Assembly: GCF_026130175.1 (NCBI RefSeq)
Contig: NZ_JAIGNI010000042.1
Coordinates: 1-53,441 of the forward strand
Length of the DNA: 53,441 nt
Direction: 5' to 3'
Origin: Lyngbya sp. CCAP 1446/10
Lineage (GTDB): Bacteria; Cyanobacteriota; Cyanobacteriia; Cyanobacteriales; Microcoleaceae
The position numbers were made by a program, and so were the translations under genes. How positions within the stretch are numbered: position 1 is the stretch's first letter; every line of letters starts with the position of its first letter. The notes under the pieces were generated by a model that was given only the letters and a program-made list of their open reading frames with translations, was not told where the DNA came from and did no database searches. Shown here one piece after another: positions 38,301-45,881 of this stretch.

Positions 38301-39631
38301 ACCAAAATCACGTCATTCATGGCCGCAAACAAAGCTAGCAATTCTGATTCAGATGCTTGCAGGGCGATTTCAGCTTTTTTGCGATCGCTAATGTCTGTAC
38401 CTACCGACAGGATCCCGATCGATCGCCCTTGGGCATCGAGCAAAGGTTGGTTTCTCCAGGCTACCCAGACTTTTTCGCCATTGCGGCGGATGTTTTGATT
38501 TTCGTGTTTGAAGTATTTGTCCGGCTCGGCAGCACAGTCTCGAATTATTACGGCTAAAGAATTTTCGGACAAATCGGCCGAATCTACAATTGTGCCGATC
38601 ACACTTTTGCCAATTATTTCTGCTTCTAAATACCCAAAAAAAGTTTCCGCAAACTCATTAAAAAAAGTAATCTTACCTTCGCTATCTAACTGCACAATAA
38701 TGCTGTTAGCATTCTCCACCAATTGCCGATACTTAGCTTCGTTCGCGCGCAATTTCGCAGTGCCGTAGACCCAGCTAAAGGCCACCGCCCCGCAGAAAAC
38801 AGCCAGCAAGCAGCCGCCAAACAGCAACCACCCCCGCAGCGGCGAATTCTTTTGCCATCCTCCCGCCGGAATTGCTGCCAACTGCCAGGAACCGTTGGGC
38901 AAGGTCACTTCCAGAACCACGGGATTGTTCTCAAAAATCGACTTGTCGCCGAAAAACACGTCGCCGGACTTTCCCCTCCCGTCTTTGCCCCGCACAGCGT
39001 ATTGCAGCTTGGCTGAGGAATCGTTGAGTCCTGCTTCGTCCAACAGGGAGTTTTTGTCGAGAACCAGGTTGGCCAAGCCCCAGTAAACTCCTGTTTCGGG
39101 CTCGGCACCAGGGGGTGTGAGAAAAATGGGCGATCGACTGACGAAGGCCACGCCTCCCTCCAATAATTTCACTGGCCCGGCAACCAAAGTTTTTCTGGTG
39201 TTGATGACTTCTTCGACCATTTGTCGCTGTTCGGGTACCGCCGTCAAGTCAAGCCCGATCGCCTTTTGATTTCTCTCCCGCGGATAAATGTAAGCGATCG
39301 TCGTGCCTTTAACTAAACTTATGCTGCGAATACCGGTTTGCTGTGCCAGCAGAATTCTCGCCGTCGCTGCAAACTCGGCTTCGGTGATGTTTGGGTTGTT
39401 GGAAATGTCAGCCACCAAACCCCGGATCAAAAACAGCCGGGAATTTAAAGAGCTTTCCAGCTTAGAACGGACTGTGCTGAGCCGATCGATCGTGCTAGTG
39501 CGGCTGTACTGCAAAAATCGCTGTTGTTCCGATCGGTCTAAAATGCCAACTCCCACCAAAATTGCTACTGATGTGACAATTGCTGCTATATAAGGTGAAA
39601 TTTGAAATTTTTTAATCTTAAAGTATTGCAT
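35354..39631 (-). CDS. CHASE/PAS/GAF multi-sensor histidine kinase
   Basis: A 1425-residue membrane kinase. Order: membrane helix (about 12-28), extracytoplasmic CHASE-like sensor (about 45-220, GIRSISLVKG), second helix (about 265-288), PAS at about 300-420 and 428-545, GAF (about 560-710, SCGTAVYRREQVIVTDI), three more PAS domains (about 735-1110), then HisKA with phospho-acceptor His1167 (GIAHEVNNP) and a HATPase ending GLGMSIAHSIV. It reads small ligands, redox or light through many sensors. No response regulator is adjacent. It is an orphan kinase. Its start follows an AT-rich gap; the ATG codon is the only good choice. Confidence 0.93.
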   Translation of the reverse strand: MQYFKIKKFQISPYIAAIVTSVAILVGVGILDRSEQQRFLQYSRTSTIDRLSTVRSKLESSLNSRLFLIRGLVADISNNPNITEAEFAATARILLAQQTGIRSISLVKGTTIAYIYPRERNQKAIGLDLTAVPEQRQMVEEVINTRKTLVAGPVKLLEGGVAFVSRSPIFLTPPGAEPETGVYWGLANLVLDKNSLLDEAGLNDSSAKLQYAVRGKDGRGKSGDVFFGDKSIFENNPVVLEVTLPNGSWQLAAIPAGGWQKNSPLRGWLLFGGCLLAVFCGAVAFSWVYGTAKLRANEAKYRQLVENANSIIVQLDSEGKITFFNEFAETFFGYLEAEIIGKSVIGTIVDSADLSENSLAVIIRDCAAEPDKYFKHENQNIRRNGEKVWVAWRNQPLLDAQGRSIGILSVGTDISDRKKAEIALQASESELLALFAAMNDVILVLDIEGRFLKIAPTNPELLYKPPAEIIGQKTRDIFDPEKAEMFLKQIRLALATNQISSFEYNLQIGSEQKWFFANISPMKENTVLLVARDITQRKQSENWLSGQKQILEMIAQGASLSDTLNTLIEIVEQQSRDVMGSVLLLDEDGQHLLHGAAPSLPESYNAAVNGAAIGPDVGSCGTAVYRREQVIVTDIATDPLWENYRDLAFTFGLRACWSSPILSSVGKVLGTFAMYSAEPRAPQNFELESIETVRHLAGIAIERKQAEESLKQLNQELENRVERRTAQLLQTEERWQLALKGNNDGIWDWNLHTGEIFLSDRFKAITGYEQSPNLDYFDEWNRMTHPDDLDLVMQAFQDHLDRTTPHYIIEYRLWCYNISYKWILCRGQALWDESGKAVRIVGSITDITERKQAEEALRSSEAKFQKLSANLPGMIYQCLLRSDGSVSFPYMSPASLEMFELEPEAVLQNADLLIDLIHPDDRQSYEESITISAQNLQPWQWVGRLVLPSGKIGWFQVIARPEAKKNGDLLWDGITIDVTDRKQAELALQDSQQFIKKIADATPGMLYLYDLEEQRNVYANSSIGTILGYSFDEIQAMGASLIPQLMNPEDLSKVLEHHASFAGIEDGKVLEIEYRMQGADNQCFWLQSRDSIFSRNSEGQPKVIIGFSQDITTRKQADEDLRQSEARERSRSRELESALLELRSTQSQLIQTEKMSSLGQLVAGIAHEVNNPVNFIHANIDYLKQYTTQLIDLVTLYEHEYPEPNPKIVDRIQEIDLDFMAEDLIKIVGSMQVGTERIRQIVLSLRNFSRLDESAMKPVDIHAGIDSTLLILQHRLKSHDSRPEVEVIKEFGKLPLVECYASQLNQVFMNIIVNGIDAIEERCHKLSVSEAEKNPGRITIWTGVTPQNTVMVEISDNGTGIPDEIVDRICNPFFTTKAVGKGTGLGMSIAHSIVVEKHKGKIECISQMGQGTTFKIEIPIGKSYQ

Positions 39632-39923
39632 TGGCCGGCACTTAAGCTATATTTCTAAGTCTTTAGATAGATTTATTTTAATTCGATTTTTCTAGGCCGA
39701 TGCAAAATTTCCGACATACCGGGCTTGGGGCAAGAGTGGAGGGGTAGGCACGGGGGCACTACCCCTACAAGACAAAACCCTGATTTTTTCTAGAATGAAA
39801 CAGTCCAGACTCTCCCTCTCCCCGTTCGGACTCGCGCACCCGAAAGACGGGATTTATTGGTTAAAATGGAGTTAGCAATAATTTTTGTCAGCGCTGGGCG
39901 TAAATCTTCATAGGGGCAATTTG
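39632..39923. other. 292-base divergent gap between kinase and tldD
   Basis: Holds the inverted repeat AGGGGTAG-11-CTACCCCT (39740-39766), which matches that at 9674-9702. The divergent promoters of the kinase and tldD should be here, but no boxes are clear. Confidence 0.5.
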
Positions 39924-41291
39924 ATGCAGGAACAGTTGATGGAAGCGATCGCCCCTTACCGCGATCGAGTAGATTATTTAGAAGTTCGCCTCGAAAAAAG
40001 CGAGTCAACGGCGATTAGTTTTCGCGGCCCTCAGTTAGATGCTGTCAACCGCAGTTTCAGTCTCGCCGGCGGCATCCGCGCCTGTCACAAAGGCGGCTGG
40101 AGTTTTGTAACTTTTAACGGTTTAGCTGAGTTAAAAGCTCGGATTGAAGAAGCTGTCGTGCAGTCTCGTTTAGTTGGCAGCGAAAAAACTGTACTAGCAG
40201 ATGTCACGCCGATTCAAGATTATGTAGCGGTGGAATTGGGTCATGATCCGCGATCGATCACTCTAGCAGAAAAGCGCAAGTTGCTCGAATCTTACAACCA
40301 GTTGCTGTTAGATTATGACCCGCGAATTCAGACGACAATGGCGGGTTACAGCGATCGATTTGGGATTACTTATTTTGTGAATTCTCAAGGTACTTCGATC
40401 GCTCAGGAGCGTTTGGATGTCACCGGACGCTTCGGGGCGATCGCCCGCAATGAAGATGGTGTCGTCCGTCAAGGCTTTGAGTCGATTCATTCGCGATCGG
40501 ATTACGATGTCTTGACAAATATTGAAGATCGTGTTAAGAGTGCGGCGGTTCGAGCTGTCAGCCAACTAGAGGCAAAACCGGTCAAAGGCGGTCAGTATCC
40601 GGTGATTTTAGACCCTTATTTGTCGGGGGTGTTTATTCACGAAGCTTTCGGGCATTTGTCGGAAGCAGACGGCATTTACGAAAACCCGAAAATGCAGGAA
40701 TTGTTGACTTTGGGCAAGCCTGTGGCGATCGAACAATTGAACGTAATTGACGATGCAACTCTGCCGGGATTGCCAGGAACTCTCAAATATGACGACGAAG
40801 GCGTGCCCGCTCAGTGCAAGCATTTAATCAAAAATGGAGTTTTAGCAGCGAGGATGCACAATCGCGAGACTGCGGGCAAAATGGGCGAAGCTCCGACGGG
40901 AAATGCGCGGGCCCTGAGTGCTACTTTTATGCCGTTGGTGCGGATGACTAATACGGCGATCGAATCTGGCGCACATTCTTTTGACGAAATGGTGGGCGAC
41001 ATTGAGGAAGGGGTGTATGCAGTGCGGATGTTGGGAGGACAAACCAACGGCGAAATGTTTACCTTTGCGGCGGCTGAAGGCTTCATGATTCGCGACGGCA
41101 AATTGGCTGAACCGGTGAGTGATGTCACTTTAAGTGGCAATGTATTTCAGACTTTAAAGGATATTGAGTCGATCGGCAACGACTCAGTTTATGCCTACGG
41201 CGGCTGCGGCAAAGGTGGCCAAAGCGGTTTACCCGTCAGCGTCGGCGGCCCCCATTTGCGGATTAAAAATGTTGTAGTCGGAGGAAGATAA
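39924..41291 (+). CDS. tldD: TldD metalloprotease subunit
   Basis: A 455-residue catalytic subunit of the TldD/TldE heterodimer, which degrades unfolded or natural peptides. Starts at ATG 39924 (MQEQLMEAI); an upstream frame is less likely. The zinc site HEAFGH lies at residues 239-244 (HExxxH), with a downstream Cys/His-containing ligand region (GGCGKGGQSGLPVSVGGP). The non-catalytic partner TldE is at 51952-53247 on the other strand. It may act in peptide turnover or maturation; no RiPP precursor was seen next to it. Confidence 0.94.
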   Translation: MQEQLMEAIAPYRDRVDYLEVRLEKSESTAISFRGPQLDAVNRSFSLAGGIRACHKGGWSFVTFNGLAELKARIEEAVVQSRLVGSEKTVLADVTPIQDYVAVELGHDPRSITLAEKRKLLESYNQLLLDYDPRIQTTMAGYSDRFGITYFVNSQGTSIAQERLDVTGRFGAIARNEDGVVRQGFESIHSRSDYDVLTNIEDRVKSAAVRAVSQLEAKPVKGGQYPVILDPYLSGVFIHEAFGHLSEADGIYENPKMQELLTLGKPVAIEQLNVIDDATLPGLPGTLKYDDEGVPAQCKHLIKNGVLAARMHNRETAGKMGEAPTGNARALSATFMPLVRMTNTAIESGAHSFDEMVGDIEEGVYAVRMLGGQTNGEMFTFAAAEGFMIRDGKLAEPVSDVTLSGNVFQTLKDIESIGNDSVYAYGGCGKGGQSGLPVSVGGPHLRIKNVVVGGR

Positions 41292-41361
41292 AAAATGTTG
41301 AGTTTTGATTTTTGAACTCAACAGTTTTTATCCGAATATGGTTCAGTTATCGCTATTTATC

Positions 41362-41457
41362 GCCCGGAGATCCCCCTAAATCCCCCGAAAGCAAGGGGGA
41401 CTTTGAGGATACTCTTGTCCCCCCCTTTTTTAAGGGGGGTTAGGGGGGATCTCCGGG
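41362..41457. repeat. Long imperfect inverted repeat (CCCGGAGATCCCCC)
   Basis: Arms start with GCCCGGAGATCCCCC and end with GGGGGGATCTCCGGGC. Each half also holds its own CCCCC/GGGGG hairpin. It lies 70 bases after the tldD stop. Resembles common cyanobacterial intergenic repeats. Confidence 0.75.
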
Positions 41458-41520
41458 CTTAACTAAACCGTATTGGTTTTTATCCCAGTCAGGCGCGCCA
41501 CAAGCACCCAAAAGCTCAAT

Positions 41521-41555
41521 AAAAACCCCGGCTTCTTCAAGAAACCGGGGTTTTT
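41521..41555. terminator. Bidirectional terminator hairpin AAAAACCCCGG
   Basis: Arms AAAAACCCCGG (41521-41531) and CCGGGGTTTTT (41545-41555) with a 13-base loop and T/A tracts on both sides. It can end tldD transcripts on the plus strand and those of the 49-aa gene on the minus strand. Confidence 0.7.
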
Positions 41556-41667
41556 TCTACCAACTAAAGTGAGAGGAGTGAAAAATCAAAATGTAGCGGT
41601 TGCGGGAATTCTGCATTTCTCGCGCAACCTCTAAATCAAACTACGGGCCAATTTTAGTGGCAGCTAC

Positions 41668-41817
41668 TTAAAGCTGTCTCATTTCATCTTCAAGCACCCG
41701 AATCAAATCTTGGTTGCCGTTGGCTCTGGCTACTTCTATGCGGTGCGTCAGTTGCTTTTGAATATTAGCACGGTGGGTGTCAGCGATTTTTTTGACGTTT
41801 TGGCGATTTGTGTTCAT
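41668..41817 (-). CDS. 49-residue basic helical protein, too short for usual gene callers
   Basis: Reads MNTNRQNVKKIADTHRANIQ, then KQLTHRIEVARANGNQDLIR, then VLEDEMRQL. AAGGA lies 9 bases before the ATG at 41817 and fits this start; an ATG three codons earlier lacks spacing. It is charged, amphipathic and predicted to be two helices. I believe similar short proteins are conserved in cyanobacteria, but their function is unknown. It has its own terminator (41521-41555) and a perfect palindrome 114 bases upstream, so it appears to be a separately regulated gene. Confidence 0.65.
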   Translation of the reverse strand: MNTNRQNVKKIADTHRANIQKQLTHRIEVARANGNQDLIRVLEDEMRQL

Positions 41818-41930
41818 GGTGGACATTCCTTATATTTAATTTGGTGTACTCGCTACTTATTCAATATAGCGCGAAATTTCAAAAAGTATCGAAATTTACA
41901 AAAAATTTACATTGATTGACCGATCGCCCA

Positions 41931-41948
41931 AAATAGTGTACACTATTT
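41931..41948. promoter_or_regulatory. Perfect 18-bp palindrome AAATAGTGTACACTATTT
   Basis: A two-fold symmetric site 114 bases before the start of the 49-aa gene. No repeat copies were seen elsewhere in the window, so it looks like a regulator binding site rather than a dispersed repeat. It may serve either this gene or an unseen promoter. Confidence 0.5.
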
Positions 41949-42087
41949 GCCATAAGTCAATAGCGATATCTTGACAATTTCCCTAATTTAAATAGTAGGG
42001 GTCGGCCAGATTCTCGCTCCACTCATTGCTTCAAGACTTATGTGGGGCAGGCAAGAATTTAGCTCAACAGACGGGAATCCCCTACAT

Positions 42088-43260
42088 TTACTGAAAACTC
42101 AAAACTTGCCCCAGCGCCTCTACCAACTGCTGAAGGTGTGCGAGCTCGTGAGTTGCCATCAGCGAAATCCGAATTCGACTCACGCTGACAGTCGGAGGCC
42201 GAATCGCCACAGCAAAAATACCCATCTCCTTAAGTTGGCTGCTAACTGTTAAAGCTGTGGCTGCATCTTTTAACGGCAGACTGAAAATTGGAGAGAGGGA
42301 ATTGCTAATTGGTAATTGGTGATTGGTAATCGCGCCATATTTAAAAGTTTCAATATTTTGCTGCAACCGCACTCGGCGTTCTGGTTCTTGCTGGACAATT
42401 CTCACAGCTTCCAAAGCAGCCGCCGTGTCAGCAGGCGTCAATGCTGTAGTATAAATCCAAGTTGCAGCTCGATTGCGGAGAAAATCAATTAAAGCAGCAG
42501 AGCCCGCAACGTAGCCGCCCAAACTTCCCAAAGCTTTGCTAAGCGTGCCAACTTGGATTAGTGGCAATCCCGTACACCCGAAATGTTCGGCGCAACCGGC
42601 ACCGCTAGCACCGAAAACTCCTGTAGCGTGAGCTTCATCTACTAATACCATACAATTAAATTGCTCGCCCAAACCTAGTAACTGCGGCAGCGGACACAAG
42701 TCCCCATCCATGCTGAAGACGCTATCGGTAATAATTAAACACTTGCGGTATTTGGCCCGATTTTGCTCTAGTTTGGCTTTTAAATCTTCAAGATTGCAGT
42801 GATTGTACTCTAACGCGGTTGCACCGCTGAGTGTGGCTCCATTTTTCAGGCTCGAATGGTTGTACTTGTCAGATAATATCAAATCGCGCTGGCCGACAAC
42901 TGATGCGATCGCCCCTAAATTCGCTAAATATCCCGAACTGAATACTAAAGCGTCTTCGGTTTGTTTTAAATTAGCTATAGCCAGTTCTAGCTGTCGGTGC
43001 AAATCGCGGTGTCCGCTGAGCAACCTCGAACCCGTCGCGCCCGTACCAAATTCCTGAGTTGCAGCCACAGCCGCTTGAATTAGCCTGTCATCCCCCGCCA
43101 GGCCGAGATAATCGTTGCTGGCAAAGTTAATCAGCCGGCGGTTTCCTAATTTTACCGCAGGGCCCGGGCAACTTTCGATCGATTGTGGCGATCGATACCA
43201 ATCCGCCCGGTGAACAGTGTCGAGGGACTTCTCTATCCAAGCATAAGGGTCTGCGTTCAT
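42088..43260 (-). CDS. bioF: 8-amino-7-oxononanoate synthase (BioF)
   Basis: A 390-residue PLP enzyme of biotin synthesis that condenses pimeloyl-ACP/CoA with alanine. Clear motifs: [11 protein letters not shown] near 45-55, [12 protein letters not shown] at 72-83, [10 protein letters not shown] at 208-217 and the PLP lysine K242 in [12 protein letters not shown]. Residues about 309-322 ([10 protein letters not shown]) are encoded by a heptamer repeat array and are not part of the family pattern, yet the frame is kept. No other bio gene is nearby; it is a single gene here. Confidence 0.93.
   Translation of the reverse strand: MNADPYAWIEKSLDTVHRADWYRSPQSIESCPGPAVKLGNRRLINFASNDYLGLAGDDRLIQAAVAATQEFGTGATGSRLLSGHRDLHRQLELAIANLKQTEDALVFSSGYLANLGAIASVVGQRDLILSDKYNHSSLKNGATLSGATALEYNHCNLEDLKAKLEQNRAKYRKCLIITDSVFSMDGDLCPLPQLLGLGEQFNCMVLVDEAHATGVFGASGAGCAEHFGCTGLPLIQVGTLSKALGSLGGYVAGSAALIDFLRNRAATWIYTTALTPADTAAALEAVRIVQQEPERRVRLQQNIETFKYGAITNHQLPISNSLSPIFSLPLKDAATALTVSSQLKEMGIFAVAIRPPTVSVSRIRISLMATHELAHLQQLVEALGQVLSFQ
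42304..42331 (-). repeat. Heptamer array inside the bioF coding region
   Basis: Four consecutive heptamers GCTAATT, GGTAATT, GGTGATT, GGTAATC lie within bioF. They encode [10 protein letters not shown] on the minus strand. Twenty-eight bases is not a multiple of three, so adjustments in the flanks must keep the frame. Confidence 0.85.
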
Positions 43261-43326
43261 ATTGTTCGGCGATCGGGTAATAAGTTATATTAGCGGGTGA
43301 TCAGTTCCTCCGCATCACCAAAGCAT

Positions 43327-44262
43327 ATGCCACTCACTAAAAAATACAGATTAGTCACCCGCAGCGATTTTGACGGTCTTGTCTGTGCCGTTTTGCTCAA
43401 AGAACTCGATTTGATCGACGAGATTAAATTCGTGCATCCTAAAGATATGCAAGACGGAAAAATCGACATAACAAATAACGATATTAGCACCAATTTACCC
43501 TATGTTGAGGGAGTGCATCTAGCTTTCGATCACCATTTCAGCGAAACTCTCAGACACGACAAAATCAAAATCAACCACATCATCGACCCCTATGCAGCTT
43601 CAGCAGCTAGGGTACTCTACAAATATTATGGAAGCAAAGCAAAGTTTCCTACTATTTCCGAGGCGATGATGGCGGCAGTTGACAAATCAGATTCCGCTCA
43701 ATTTGCCCAAGAAGAGGTTTTGCATCCGCAAGAGTGGGTACTGTTAAACTTTTTAATGGACGCCCGCACCGGGTTGGGCAGGTTTAAAGAATTTACGGTT
43801 TCCAATTATCAGTTAATGATGGAGTTAATCGATTACTGCAAAAATCATACCATCGATCAAATATTGCAGCTTCCTGATGTGAAAGAAAGAGTAGACCTCT
43901 ACTTCGAGCAATCAGAAAAATTTCAAGACCAAATACAGCGCTGCGCCAAAGTTTATGGTAATTTAGTTGTTTTGGATTTGCGCAACGAAGATGTGATTTA
44001 TGCAGGGAATCGTTTTGTACTTTACGCTTTGTTCCCGGAGTGCAATATATCGATTCACGCACTGTGGGGACTGAAAAAACAAAATACTGTTTTCGCAGTT
44101 GGCAAATCAATCTTTAACAAAACTTCTCAAACTAATATTGGGGAGTTAATGTTAAGATATGGCGGCGGCGGGCACCGGAATGCTGGAACTTGTCAGATTG
44201 AAAACGATCAAGCTAGTAAAGTTTTGAAAGAGTTAATTGCCCAGATTGAACAAAATCGTTAA
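43327..44262 (+). CDS. DHH family phosphoesterase
   Basis: A 311-residue protein from the ATG at 43327; the longer frame is not needed. DHH motifs: RSDFDGLVCA (D14, D16), FDHHF (68-71) and the DHHA1 substrate-binding GGGGHRNAG with His283. Such enzymes cleave phosphodiester or polyphosphate bonds (NrnA/c-di-AMP or exopolyphosphatase-like). It is divergent from bioF, 66 bases apart. Substrate not determinable by eye. Confidence 0.87.
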   Translation: MPLTKKYRLVTRSDFDGLVCAVLLKELDLIDEIKFVHPKDMQDGKIDITNNDISTNLPYVEGVHLAFDHHFSETLRHDKIKINHIIDPYAASAARVLYKYYGSKAKFPTISEAMMAAVDKSDSAQFAQEEVLHPQEWVLLNFLMDARTGLGRFKEFTVSNYQLMMELIDYCKNHTIDQILQLPDVKERVDLYFEQSEKFQDQIQRCAKVYGNLVVLDLRNEDVIYAGNRFVLYALFPECNISIHALWGLKKQNTVFAVGKSIFNKTSQTNIGELMLRYGGGGHRNAGTCQIENDQASKVLKELIAQIEQNR

Positions 44263-44312
44263 ATTAGCTTGATATTTTTTGCATTCAGGACTTGAGTCTT
44301 TGATTATTTAAA

Positions 44313-44415
44313 TTTTCAGGACTGAAGTCCTTAGTACAAAAGGGAGTTTTCAGGACTGAAGTCCTTAGTACAAACGGGAGTTTTCAGGACTAAAGTCCTT
44401 ACTACAAACAGGAGT
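44313..44415. repeat. Three tandem 34-bp copies of the GGACTGAAGTCC repeat
   Basis: Units starting TTTTCAGGACTGAAGTCC at 44313, 44347 and 44381, exactly 34 bases apart, with the third diverged. A fourth palindrome-like piece precedes them at 44286. No spacers of differing sequence lie between units, so it is not CRISPR. Confidence 0.9.
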
Positions 44416-44649
44416 TTAGTCCTCAAGGTTTTGAGGTTGCGCGTTCGGGGTATTGAGATTTTCTGCACTCTTGCCTTTGACTGGCGACAAATGGTCTACT
44501 AAACCCATATCAAAAGCCACATCTGGTAAATCAGCGGCGTTATAATTTCCTGGTTCAAACAATCGCCCAGGAGTAAAACAAGGCTGCTTCAATCTTACCA
44601 CTTCGCTAGGTGAAAACATTCCCCTAAACATTTTGCGTTCGAGTCCCAT
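44416..44649 (-). CDS. Small hypothetical protein next to GT4 gene
   Basis: A 77-residue frame (MGLERKMFRGMFSPSEVVRL, PCFTPGRLFEPGNY, DMGLVDHLSP) 10 bases downstream of the glycosyltransferase, so likely cotranscribed. Soluble, with one Cys; no known motif. The regular composition suggests a real gene, but I do not recognise it. Confidence 0.5.
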   Translation of the reverse strand: MGLERKMFRGMFSPSEVVRLKQPCFTPGRLFEPGNYNAADLPDVAFDMGLVDHLSPVKGKSAENLNTPNAQPQNLED

Positions 44650-44659
44650 ATTTCCGCTC

Positions 44660-45787
44660 CTAAAACAACTCTCGCATCAATCTTAGCAATTTTTTGCCCG
44701 TAGCTTCCCAATTAAACAAATCCGCCGTCTCTCTAGCTTTTTGAGCTATCTCAAAACGCATCGGATCTTCAATAATTTTTCGCAATTGCTCGCGAACAGA
44801 CTGAACATTTGGTTCTGCCCAATGAGGAGCATTTCTGATTTTCAGATACTGAGTATCGTAACACTCTCCGACGGGAATTAGATCGTAAGCAATGGGATAG
44901 CAGTTAGTAGTATTGGCGTAGTCCGTCGGGCCTCCGTACAGAGTCATGGCGACGGGTAAACCCGCAGCAAAGGCCTCCAAAATTTTAATCGCAAAACCTT
45001 CGCCGCGAAAGGGAGCTAAAACAGCATCGGCTGATAAGTATAAATCAGCTAGTTCTGCTTTGGTAAAAAATTTAGGTTTTACGTAAACTTTTGGCTTTAA
45101 CTTGCCGAATTGCTTTTCGATATTTACGAGATGTTCCACTATGACATCAGGATTTTTGCCGCCATCTTTGATAATTAACTCTACGTTGGCATCATCTTTA
45201 AACTCTTGATAAAATGCTTGAATGGCGAGGTCGGTGCCAAATCTATACAAATCGTAAGAATTGGTCATGTGCAGAATAGATTTTATATTTTTTTGGGTTT
45301 TGTGCGGTTTGGGAGAATACAGTTGCGAGATTAAAGGATTGAAACCTAAAGGTACGACTGAGACTTTTTGGGCGGGACAGCCAGCTTTGATTAAAACGTT
45401 TTTAGAATATTCGCTTACTGCTAAAATGTGGGATGAATTATTGACTGCATCGTAAATCCAGTAGTCATAATTCTCATCGTTTCTGGCGAATTCGTAATTA
45501 ATGGCAAAAAATTCTAAGTTGAGATGTCCGTTAAGTTCTTTGAGAAAGTAAGGTTTCCAGTAGTGAGACCACTTGATCTGAAATAAATCTGATGGGGCGG
45601 TGTTCATCCACTTCGCTAGCAGGTGGTTTTCTTCGGCTGTGGAATTGCGGGTGACGTGAGATGCGATTTCTGAGGGTTCGACTGAAATAGGAATCCCGAT
45701 TTTGTCTAAGGTTTTCGCCAGTGATAGGGTGATGTCGGCGAAGGAATTAAAGTTTTGAAAGCCGACGTTAAAGTGAACCATAGTCAT
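44660..45787 (-). CDS. Family 1/4 glycosyltransferase
   Basis: A 375-residue GT-B enzyme. The C-terminal nucleotide-sugar site is visible as FRGEGFAIKILEAFAAG with E263 and E271, and SVVPLGF (YxxPxGV-like) near 155. It is soluble, without membrane helices. The start codon (ATG at 45787, or 45781 two codons in) is directly next to a heptamer array that reads into the first codons. It likely modifies an envelope glycan or glycoprotein; no pathway neighbours except the small gene. Confidence 0.85.
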   Translation of the reverse strand: MTMVHFNVGFQNFNSFADITLSLAKTLDKIGIPISVEPSEIASHVTRNSTAEENHLLAKWMNTAPSDLFQIKWSHYWKPYFLKELNGHLNLEFFAINYEFARNDENYDYWIYDAVNNSSHILAVSEYSKNVLIKAGCPAQKVSVVPLGFNPLISQLYSPKPHKTQKNIKSILHMTNSYDLYRFGTDLAIQAFYQEFKDDANVELIIKDGGKNPDVIVEHLVNIEKQFGKLKPKVYVKPKFFTKAELADLYLSADAVLAPFRGEGFAIKILEAFAAGLPVAMTLYGGPTDYANTTNCYPIAYDLIPVGECYDTQYLKIRNAPHWAEPNVQSVREQLRKIIEDPMRFEIAQKARETADLFNWEATGKKLLRLMRELF

Positions 45788-45851
45788 TAGTCAGTAGTCA
45801 TTAGTTAGTAGTCATTAGTCAGTAGTCATTAGTCATTAGTCATTAGTCATT
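45783..45851. repeat. Heptamer array (GTCATTA/GTCAGTA)n at the GT4 start
   Basis: About nine heptamers GTCA(T/G)TA that overlap the first codons of the glycosyltransferase and fill the gap to the second ClC gene. Same family as the arrays in the min operon. Confidence 0.9.
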
Positions 45852-45881
45852 CTTTAGCATAGCTGCCTTATGATGATTTTT

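Noticed and set aside
44313..44415. CRISPR array
   Set aside because: The 34-bp units are contiguous with the same sequence throughout; there are no unique spacers and no cas genes.
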